Origin: Nicotiana tabacum
Taxonomy: Eukaryota > Streptophyta > Magnoliopsida > Solanales > Solanaceae
Direction of reading: 5' to 3'
DNA: 64,000 nt
NCBI RefSeq assembly: GCF_000715075.1
Contig: NC_134087.1
Coordinates: 154,057,436-154,121,435, forward strand
Below are positions 22,399 through 31,759 of this stretch, piece by piece; position 1 is the first letter of the stretch; each line of letters starts with the position of its first letter. A program made the position numbers and the translations under genes. The notes below the pieces were generated by a model. It searched no databases. It was not told the DNA's origin and saw only the letters and a program-made list of their open reading frames with translations.

Positions 22399-22848
22399 AT
22401 GTTACGCCCTTCCAGCAGGCCCGAGGCTGAGGCTTCAGATGCAGTTATTACAAGTACTATTCTGGTTTGTGATAGAGATGCTTCAGTATTATTTGATCCA
22501 GGGTCTACGTATTCGTATGTATCCTCTTCTTTTGCACTGTACCTGGTCATGCCTAGTGATTCATCGAGTATCCCTATTTACGTATCTACACCAGTGGGTG
22601 ATTCTATCGTGGTCGATCGAGTCCATCGCTCTTGTATTTTGGTGATTGGGAGTCTTGAGACCTGTGTTGATTTATTGTTTTTAGACATGGTCGACTTCGA
22701 CGTTATTTTGGGAATGGACTGGTTATCACCTTACCATGCTATTTTGGACTGTCATGCCAAGACTGTGACCTTAGCTTTACTGGGTATGCCTCGTTTAGAG
22801 TGTAGAGGGACTCCTGGTCATTCTACCGAAGTGTTATTTCGTATGTGA
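22399..22848 (+). pseudogene. Aspartic protease segment of element 2
   Basis: The frame carries VLFDPGSTYSYVSS, where the D-P-G-S-T active-site motif is intact, and DVILGMDWLSPYHA, the second conserved hydrophobic-Gly motif of retropepsins. The enzyme would cut the Gag-Pol polyprotein. It is joined to gag upstream and RT downstream by single-base frame changes (near 22400 and 22830), and the TGA at its end belongs to the shifted frame only. About 150 codons fit one retroviral-type protease domain. Confidence 0.82.
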
Positions 22849-25800
22849 AGGCTCGGCATATGGCCGAGAAGGGGTGCTTGGCCTATTTTGCTTATGTTCA
22901 CGATCCTAGTGCGGAGGTCCCTTCTATTGATTATCTGCCCATTGTTTGGGAGTTTCCTAAGGTTTTTCCCTCAGACCTGCTGGGTATGCCACCCTACAGG
23001 GATATCGACTTTTGCATTGATTTGGCTCCGGGCACCTAGCCCATTTCTATCCCGCCATACCGTATGGCCCCGCCTAAGTTGAAAGAATTGAAGGAGAAGT
23101 TACAGGACTTGTTTGAGAAGGGTTTTATTAGACCCAGTGTTTCGCCTTGGGGTGCGCCGGTGTTGTTTGTTAAGAAAAATGATGGTTCGATGAAGATGTG
23201 CATTGATTACCGGCAGTTGAACAAGGTCACGATCAAGAATAAGTATCCACTTCCGAGGATTGATGATTTGTTCGATCAGCTTCAGGGTGCCAAGGTATTT
23301 TCAAAGATTAACTTGAGATCTGGCTACCATCAGTTGAGGATTAGGGCATCCAATGTCCCTAAGATAGCATTCCGCACTCGGTACGGGCATTATGAGTTCT
23401 TGGTCATGTCATTCGGGTTGACAAATGCCCCAGCAGCTTTTATGGATTTGATGAACCGATTGTTCAGGCCTTATTTGGATTCGTTCGTGATCGTCTTCAT
23501 TGATGATATTTTGATATATTCCCGCAGCCGAGAGGAGCACGAGCAGCAGCTCAGAGTGGTTCTTCAGACTCTGAAGTATATTCAACTATATGCTAAGTTT
23601 TCGAAGTGTGAGTTCTGGTTGAGTTCGGTTGCATTTCTGGGTCATATTGTATCTGCAGAGGGTATTCAGGTTAATCTGAAGAAGATTGAGGCGGTCAAGA
23701 ACTGGGCTAGACCAGCATCAGCTACAGAGATTCGGAGTTTCTTGGGATTGGCAGGCTACTATCGTCGGTTCGTTGAGGGGTTTTCATCCATTGCAGCCCC
23801 GATGACCAGGTTGACTCAGAAGGATGCCCAGTTCAGATGGTCAGCCGAGTGTGAGGCGAGCTTTCAGAGGCTTAAGACAGCTCTGACTATGGCACCGGTG
23901 TTAGTCCTGCCCACAGTTTCAGGGCCTTACACCGTTTATTGTAATGCATCTCGCATTGGGCTTGGTGCAGTATTGATGTAGGAGGGCAAGGTCATTGCCT
24001 ATGCTTCGAGGTAGTTGAAGATTCATGAGAAGAACTATCCAGTGCATGATTTAGAGTTGGCAGCCATTGTTCATGCATTGAAGATTTGGAGGCATTATCT
24101 GTATGGCGTGGCATGTGAGGTGTTCACCGATCACAAGAGTCTTCAGTATTTGTTCAAACAAAAGGAAATGAATTTGCGGCAGGGGAGGTAGTTGGAGTTG
24201 TTGAAGGATTATGATATCACTATCTTATATCACCCGGGAAAGGCCAACGTGGTGGCCGATGCTTTGAGTAGAAAGTAAGCCAGTATGGGCAGTCTTGCTT
24301 ATATTCCAGTCGGTGAGAGGCCGCTTGCTTTGGATGTTCAGGCTTTGGCCAATCGATTTGTGAGGTTGGATATTTCTGAGCCTAGTCGAGTATTGGCTTG
24401 CACGGTCGCTCGTTCTTCATTATTGGAGCGTATTCGTGATCGGCAGTTTGATGATCCCCATTTGTGTGTCCTTAGATACATGGTGCAGCGTGGAGGTGCC
24501 AAGCAGGTTACCTTAGGTGATGATGGAGTTCTGAGATTGCAGGGTCGAGTTTGTGTGCCTAATGTGGATGGGCTTCGAGAGTTGATTTTAAAGGAGGCCC
24601 ATAGTTCCCAGTACTTTATCCATTCGGGCGCCGCGAAGATGTATCAGGATTTGCGGCAGCATTATTGGTGGCGTAGAATGAAGAAAGATATTGTGGCATA
24701 TGTGGCGCGGTGTTTGAATTGTCAGCAAGTTAAGTATGAGCATCAGAGGCCTGGTGGTTTATTTCAGAGGATTGAGCTTCCCGAGTGGAAATGGGAGCGG
24801 ATCACTATGGATTTTGTTGTTGGGCTTCCGCTGACTCGGAGGAAGTTCGACGCAGTTTGGGTCATTGTTGATAGGCTGACCAAGTCAGCGCATTTCATTC
24901 CTGTGGCAGTCTCCTATTCGTCCGAGAGGTTAGCTGAGATCTATATCTGGGAGATTGTTCGCCTTCATGGTGTGCCGGTATCTATCATTTCGGACTGAGG
25001 TACGTAGTTCACCTTACCCTTTTGGAGAGCAGTTCAGCGAGAGTTAGTCACCCAGGTTGAGTTGAGTACAGCATTTCATGCTCAGACGGATGGATAGTCC
25101 GAGCGGACTATTCAGATATTGGAGGATATGCTCCGGGCTTGTGTTATTGACTTCGGAGGTTTGTGGGATCAGTTTTTACCTTTAGCAGAGTTTTCCTACA
25201 ACAGCAGCTACAAGTCGAGTATCCAGATGGCTCCTTACGAGGCTTTATATGGTAGGCGATGTCGATCTCCGGTTGGATGGTTTGAGCCGGGAGAGGCTCG
25301 GTTGTTGGGTACGGATCTGGTTCAGAAGGCCTTGGACAAAGTCAGGATCATTCAGGATAGGCTTCGTACAGCTCAGTCCAGGCAAAAAAGCTATGCAGAT
25401 CGCAAGGTTTGAGACGTGCCTTTCATGGTTGGTGAGCGGGTATTGCTCCGAGTGTCGCCTATGAAAGGCGTGATGATATTTGGGAAGAAAGGCAAGCTTA
25501 GCCCTAGGTTTATCGGTCTTTTGAGATTCTTGACAGAGTGGGAGAGGTGGCTTATAGACTTGCATTGCCGCCTAGCTTATCAGCCGCGCATCTAGTTTTT
25601 CATGTGTCTATGCTCCGGAAATATCACGTCGATCCATCCCACGTGTTAGATTTCAGTACTGTCCAGTTGGACACAGACTTGTCCTATGAGGAGGAGCCAA
25701 TATCAATTCTAGACTGGCAGATTCGTCAGTTGAGATCCAAGAATCTCCCCTCTGTTCGTGTTCATTGGAAAGGTCAGCCCCCTGAGGCTTCGGCCTGGGA

Positions 25801-25894
25801 GTCCGAGTCCAACATGCGGAGCCGTTATCCTCATCTATTTTCCTACTCAGGTACTTCCTTCTTTTGTCCGTTCGAGGATGAACGGTTGTTTTAG
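22830..25894 (+). pseudogene. pol: pol of element 2: RT, RNase H, integrase, chromodomain
   Basis: RT runs from about 23060 to 23760 with [32 protein letters not shown] and the catalytic FIDDILIYS. RNase H follows to about 24270 (ending ADALSRK), then integrase from about 24590 with the His-His-Cys-Cys region (HSSQYFIHSG, CLNCQQ) and core (ITMDF; second Asp at IISD), then a chromodomain at about 25680-25850 (EEPISILDW, VHWKGQ). Stops lie at 23037, 23979, 24012, 24189, 24276, 24996, 25005, 25095 and 25410; a one-base loss near 25518 shifts the last part. Those at 24996 and 25410 are CGA codons in element 1. It copies and integrates the element when intact; this copy is dead. Confidence 0.93.
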
Positions 25895-25904
25895 AGGTGA
25901 AGAA
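25891..25904 (+). other. Polypurine tract of element 2
   Basis: AGAGGTGAAGAA directly precedes the 3' LTR start TGTGACG at 25905. Confidence 0.75.
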
Positions 25905-28901
25905 TGTGACGACCCAAACCCGTGATTTTAGGTAAACGAACCGAGACCCGTGATTTGATGGTCTCGGAAGGTCTGTAGGAAAATATGGGACTTGGGCGTA
26001 TGCTCGGAATCGGATTCCGAGGTCCCAAGCCCGAGAAATGAATTTTTGAGTGAAATTGTTTTCTTGAAATAATTAAGGAAATTGGAAATAAAATTTGATT
26101 AGAAGACTATGGTATCGGGCCCGTATCTTGGTTCCGGCGCCCGATACAAGTCGTAGATATGTTTTGAATCACTCCTGTAAAGTTTGGTTAAAAACGGACG
26201 TCGTTTGACGTGATCCGGACCCTAATCAGGAAATTGATGTTTAAAAGGAAATCTGAGAAAAATTAATTGATCTTGAGACTTAATTCGATGTTCATGATGT
26301 TATATTAATGATTTGATCACACGACTATGTTCGTAGAGTGTTTTGAGGTAGTGTGCATACTTGGGTTAGAGCTTCGAGGGCTCGGATGAGTTCCGAGTAG
26401 GTTCCGGGATGTTGTAGGCTTAAGAGATCAGATGTTGCAGGTTCAGGAAAATATTGCAGACCTCTTAAAACTCTAGCGCGGCCCGCGAGGAATCGCGTGC
26501 GGCCGCGAAGGGGACAGCGCGGCCGCGATCACCTTTGCGCGGTCCGCGGTGGGTGCTGTGCGGCTGTAGTCAGCTTTGCGCGGTCCGCGCGGGGCAAAGA
26601 TATGCAGGTCTTCAGGAGGGGCCAGCGCGGCCGCGATCGGTTTAGCGCGGTTCGCAGTGGGGGCTTAAGAGGGGTATAAGTTCACGTGAATTTCAGTTAT
26701 CTTTACACTTTTCAAAACCCCAAAACATAAGGGGCGATTTTCTAAATAACTTTTCTTCTCCAAAACAATTGGTAAGTGATTTCTAACTCATTTTCTTCAC
26801 TCCTTAACATCTTTTAACATGTTTTCAACTTAAAATCAAAGATTTTCATGGGGGGAAATGGGTGTTTAAGGTAGAACCTAGGTTTTTCTAAAAATTGGGG
26901 ATTTGGACCTCAATTTGGGGTCCGATTTCAAAACAAATTATACATTTGAATTCTTGGGGGAATGGGTAAATGGATTTTGGTCCGAATCTCGGGTTTCGAC
27001 CACGTGGGCCCGAGGGTGATTTTGACTTTTTGAGTAAAACTTTGGGAAAACTCATTTTCATGCATTGGGATTGATTCATTTAGCACTTATTGATGTAATT
27101 AAGTAACTTGTGACTAGATTCGAGCGGATTGGTGGTGGAATCAAGGGTTAAGGCTATAATTGAGGCTTGAGTGGTGTTCAATGTTTCGAGGAAAGTGTTT
27201 GGTCTAACCTTAGCTTGAGGGATTAGGAGTTGAGTCTTATTTGCTACATGTTAATTGTCGAGTACGACGTATAGGCATGGTGACGAGTATCTATACGTTG
27301 GTATCTAGTATGACCGTGAGTCCTTATATTACGGATATTCTGATTTTGTTGTATCTTCCATGCCTTAATGATGATTTTCTATATAGCGTAACAAACATGT
27401 GAAAGAAATTTTGATCCCTGCACTTCGAGGAGTGTTAGCTCGAGTTATAATATGAATTGTGAAAGTGTACGAGATGATTTAACCTCTATGGCGTTGGCTC
27501 AGGTGGTAAAGTGAGATGATAAGTGAAAGTGAAAGAAAGAGAAAGAATTATTAAATTGCTCCCGTGCCGGGATGTTTGTTGTTTTGTTGATTATCTCCCT
27601 TGCCGGGAAGCTGAGAATATTGATATTGTTCCCTTGTCGGGGTTTAACTGCTTAATTGTGTTCCCTTGCTGGGATTTCTACCATTATTTGTCTACTCCCT
27701 TGCCCCTTTGTTTGTGATTGTTGTTTGGGTGTGAAAGAGTGTTAAGGCACGAAGGGTGATGTCGTGCATTGTTTGCTATTGTGAGGAAAGAGTGTAAAGA
27801 ACGAAGGGTGATGCCGTACCGCACGATGTACCATTCCGTGCCGATTTTATTGATTATATGGTGAGGAAAGAGAGTAAAAGTACGAAGGGTGATGCCGTGC
27901 ATATTTTTATTATATGATTGTTTTGGTGAGGACGAGAGTAAAAACACGAAGGGTGATGCCGTGCATTTGTTGATTCCTGATTCCTTGTTGACATCCGAGT
28001 TATGTTGTCTCTTTCATTACTTGTTGTTATTTGATTTACTTCGAGGTTATAGATTCCTTTACCCTATTTGCCTTGTGATTGTTGTTTGGGTGAGGAAGAG
28101 CGTAAAACACGAAGGGTGATGTCGTGTATTGTTTTGGTGAGAATAGGAGTAAAAGCACGAAGGGTGATGCCGTGCAAATTGTTGACTTTTAATTCTTGTT
28201 GATATTCGGGCTTTGCTATTTCTTTCTGTTATTGAGGATTTCTATTTCTGTTTGAAATTGTTATCTCCCCCCATCATGTTTGCCCCTCCCACATTGACTT
28301 GTTATTTATGTATCTCTTGTCCACTGTATATATGTATATGAACTGCACAGGTTTATTTGGAGTCCGGTCCTAGCCTCGTCACTACTTCGCCGAGGTTAGG
28401 CTGGACACTTACCAACACATGGGGTCGGTTGTGCTGATACTACACTCTATGCTCTTTTGCACAGATCCAGGCCTTGGACAGCAGCAGTAGCGCGGGGGGG
28501 CCAGCCTTCAGTCCAATGAGACACTGAGGTAGCCTTGCAGGCGTCCGCAGGCCCGGGCGTCTTCTCTATCTTCTATTCCAGTCTGTTATCTCCTGTATTT
28601 CGAGACAAACAACTTATATTTTTTTCCTTTCAAACGGTTGTATTTGGTACTCTTAGAAGTTCGTGAGTAATGTGACATCAGTTCTTGGATAAAGGCATAT
28701 GTTGATTCCCGCATTATTGTTTCGTGTTCTTTAATTTAAGTCTTCCGCATAATTATTTAAATTTTGTTGCTTTCATGTTGTCACTGATAATTGTTAAAAG
28801 AAGAAACTGTTAATGAAATAAGCAGTTAAGGATTGGCTTGCCTAGCTCGCATTAGTAGACGCCATCACGACTTCCGAGGATGGGAAAGCCGGATCGTGAC
28901 A
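25905..28901 (+). repeat. 3' LTR of element 2 (2997 bp)
   Basis: Same termini as the 5' LTR. After TGTGACGACCCAAA it jumps to the segment ahead of GACCCGTGATTTGA, lacking about 170 bp that the 5' LTR retains; elsewhere it has extra bases, including another CCTTGCCGGGA-type unit near 27565. CpG patch at 26475-26665, hairpin array at 27562-28180. Open frames at 26497-26679, 27523-27717 and 27889-28119 belong to these repeats and are not genes. Confidence 0.95.
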
Positions 28902-28906
28902 CCCTA
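28902..28906. other. Right target-site duplication of element 2 (CCCTA)
   Basis: Identical to 17575-17579. Confidence 0.93.
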
Positions 28907-29043
28907 ATTCCATTACCTTTTTTCTTTTACTTCTCTATCGCATTTTCACAGATTATACATATACACATTAGTGAGACGACATAGAGAGAACCAAGAAATA
29001 AAGTAGATTATTTCTAAATTACTATTGGTAAGTCAGTTATATA

Positions 29044-29315
29044 CTCCCTCCGTTTCATATTAAATGAGGTAGTTTGACTCAGCACGGAGTTTAAGAAAAA
29101 AGAATAAAACTTTAGAAACTTGTGGTCTTAAAAACTTAAGGGGTAAAAAGTTTGTGGGACCATGACTTTTGTGTGATTATAAAAGCTTCTCATTAAGGGT
29201 AAATGAGTAAAATGAAAGAGTTTAAAGTTGAATTATTTCCAAATTTAGAAATGTGTCATTTATTTTGGAACATACCAAAAAGGAAAGTACCTCATTTAAT
29301 ATAAAATGGAGGGAG
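29044..29315. mobile_element. Stowaway-like MITE, 272 bp
   Basis: Ends CTCCCTCCGTTTCATATTAA and TTAATATAAAATGGAGGGAG are inverted repeats, flanked by TA at 29042-29043 and 29316-29317. Non-coding. Confidence 0.92.
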
Positions 29316-30116
29316 TATATATTTACGTCATTTCCACAGAGCATTATTTGATCTCACTTTCCTATTCTTTTAATGTGTTCAAGTTTTTTATATCTCATTT
29401 TAGTTTCTTATATAAATAATCGTAAGGTAGATAAATTTCCTATACAATAGTTCAGCTTTTGGAATAGGGGTAGGTCAGGACGGATTAGTGGATGCTTGAT
29501 GGTTCGGTGGTGTTAGGACATGCCCATGTCAATGTTTGGAATAAATTCTATTATTGGGGGAAGTTGTAAGTTACTTAATGTTTTGTGCATAGCTGTGCAG
29601 AACTAGGGGGGTAAGGATGCTATATCCCCCTTCTTTTTTGTACGTTGGTTTGGGTATGTATGAAAGGACAACGCCACCTCAACACGTAATTGCATTTAAA
29701 AAGAAAAGAATAAATTTATTTGTAATTCTTCCTTTAAAATGCTTTTTGCTCAACAAAGTTGGTTTTACACTTCTTATTCTAATACGAAGATTTTATTAAT
29801 TGTGTTTTAATTCTCCATCTTATTTGTCAATTACTGCACACGACTTCTTGAAAAAAACTTGTCCTTTTTCATGGAAAAAGGAGTTCAATAACATTAGTAC
29901 ATTACTATAACTACAAGAGCGGTGGATAAAAAGATCAACGTCTAATAACAAATAAGAAAATTAAAGTCGAAAAAGATTAGTGATCTTTATTTAGATTGAA
30001 ATAAACTATAAAAGTTTTATTTTGTCGAAAAAGTATTATTGCATGTGTGCCAATCTATATTTACATATAAAGATAATTATTCAATAAGAACAAACGTCAA
30101 CTCAATATTTCATTAT

Positions 30117-30270
30117 TTATTATTTATAGGGTTGCATCTAATGTATGGAGGTTACATATTGGCAAATCATGACAAATACTCAGCTTGTACTTTATTATTT
30201 ATAGTGTTGCATCTAATGCATGGAGGTTATATGGCAAATCATGACAAATAATCAGCTTGTACTTTATTAT
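30117..30270. repeat. Two-copy ~75-bp direct repeat
   Basis: The phrase GTTGCATCTAATG(T/C)ATGGAGG with flanking CAAATCATGACAAATA and CAGCTTGTACTTTATTATTT occurs twice in tandem. An open frame across it is only the repeat. Confidence 0.88.
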
Positions 30271-30355
30271 TTCATGTATAATTATTTAATTAATATTTTG
30301 ATTTAGTAATATTGATATTATTTTACCATATTGTATACTACAAGACTCGAAATAT

Positions 30356-30383
30356 ACGTGCAATGCACGTGCCAAGTAACTAG
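30356..30383 (+). other. Helitron B 3' hairpin and CTAG terminus
   Basis: Six-base-pair perfect stem with a three-base loop, followed by GCCAAGTAA and CTAG. Confidence 0.8.
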
Positions 30384-30476
30384 TATAGAGTCTAGTACAT
30401 TATGTTATATATGAATGCAAATTATGTATGCTAATGTAAATAAGTGATAACCTCTCTAAGAGGGGGTAAATCAGTA

Positions 30477-31533
30477 TCTATATTTTATTAAAAGCACGAA
30501 GACCCTTGACGCAATGTCGTTCGCCTTTTCTTTTTACCCATTTAAAAATATGTATCATATTGGACAAAAATATAATTTAAGTTATTTTTCTAATATTTAG
30601 AAATCCAAAATCAACTAAATTCTTGCTTATTTTCATTCCTTATTTGAATTAAGTAAGAAGTCCTAATATTTAGGACATTGAAAATCATATAAAATTTTAC
30701 TTTGTACAAATCGTTCAAAAAAGAAAAAGGGAAAACGATTGACAGTCCAAAAATATCAACCCACAAAATCGTACAAAAGCATGTACTATTCTAACAGTTT
30801 GTTTGGATGGTTGTTACATATCGTTTCATAATGTATCATATCGTATTGTATTGTATAGTATTGTACTGTATCGTTTGATGAATACAATGTTTGGATGGAT
30901 TGTGTCGTTTTGCCGTCATTTCATGGTATCATGCACCATCAATATGATGAATAAACTTGCAATATTACAAAGAAAAATTATGATACGGTATATAAAAAAG
31001 TAGGATATGTAAATGATAAAATAAAATTATTTAATAATAATGAAGGGTGAAATTGAGAGAAAAACACAAGGAAACGACGCGACCACACCAAATCGGTCGT
31101 TACATAATGTGGCACATTTCATCGTTACGTAACGACGGATTTAACGATACGATACAATAAAATTTAAATAACAATCAAAACAAACATTGTATTTAAAGTA
31201 ACAATACAATACGATACAATAGGTAACAACCATCCAAACAAGTTGTAAGAGGGAGAAGATTTTTTTTTTTCAATAAGGAGACTCTAGGAAATTTTTTGTA
31301 TTCTTTGCCCTTAGATTTTATCTATCTATTCTATACTATATTAAAAGCACGAAAATAGATTCCATACTAGATAAAATAGTCATTTAATTATTTTTCTAAC
31401 TTTTAGGTATTTAAAATCTACTAAGTTTTATTTACCAAATCCTTCCTTATTTACACTATGTACAAAATCCTAATATTTAAAACTATTCAGATTTCACCAT
31501 ATCAATTAAACACAAACATATAATAAATACATA
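30477..31533 (+). mobile_element. Two truncated Helitron 5' ends (C and D)
   Basis: TCTATATTTTATTAAAAGC at 30477, preceded by A, and TCTATACTATATTAAAAGC at 31330 are typical Helitron starts of this group, each followed by CACGAA and the TAGATAAAATAGTCATTTAATT-like body also seen in Helitron A. Neither has a 3' hairpin before the next element. Copy C is interrupted by the MITE at 30795. No genes. Confidence 0.5.
30795..31245. mobile_element. Tourist-like MITE, 451 bp
   Basis: Ends CAGTTTGTTTGGATGGTTGT and ACAACCATCCAAACAAGTTG are near-perfect inverted repeats, flanked by TAA on both sides (30792-30794, 31246-31248). A 3-bp TAA duplication suggests a PIF/Harbinger-derived (Tourist) element. 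Inner sequence repeats GTATTGTAT and CGATACAATA toward the centre. The open frame at 30803-31003 lies within the arm and is not a gene. Confidence 0.75.
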
Positions 31534-31759
31534 AAATGGCAAAATACCGTAAACCACCCCTAAACTTGGCTCAGATTATTAGTATCCTCCCCGAACTATG
31601 CCCAATCTTAATTATCCCCCTTCAACTTGGCCTTTTGAGAGACATTACCCCCCTAGATGCTGATGTGGCAAAAAGTGTGGGTGCACTCGCCTGCCACATG
31701 GATTTTTCTGTATATGTGGCATTTTTTTGAAAAATAAAGTATATTTTTACCGTTTTAGA
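31534..31759. mobile_element. Foldback DNA element, left arm
   Basis: The segment CACTCGCCTGCCACATGG with TCTGTATATGTGGCAT and TTTGAAAAATAAAGTATAT is the reverse complement, with few changes, of 62940-63009. The outer part from 31534 has no partner in view because the right end is cut at 63009. Element 3 is inserted directly after it. The open frame at 31536-31730 is probably meaningless. Confidence 0.65.

Larger units (their letters stand above)
17580..28901 (+). mobile_element. Element 2: full-length chromovirus-type Ty3/gypsy retrotransposon
   Basis: Structurally complete at 11322 bp: 5' LTR, iMet primer site, gag, protease, RT, RNase H, integrase, chromodomain, purine tract and 3' LTR, bounded by CCCTA duplications. 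Domain order and the C-terminal chromodomain place it in the chromoviruses, probably Tekay/Del (inference). Coding regions have about 14 premature stops and at least four frameshifts, so it is dead. Large LTR blocks remain nearly identical, suggesting insertion that is not ancient. Confidence 0.95.
28907..30383 (+). mobile_element. Helitron B, right half
   Basis: AT-rich sequence without genes that ends in a perfect hairpin ACGTGC-AAT-GCACGT (30356-30370), ten bases later CTAG (30380-30383) and a following T. It is interrupted by a Stowaway MITE at 29044 and holds a direct duplication at 30117-30270. The open frame at 29617-29799 has no domain. Confidence 0.6.
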
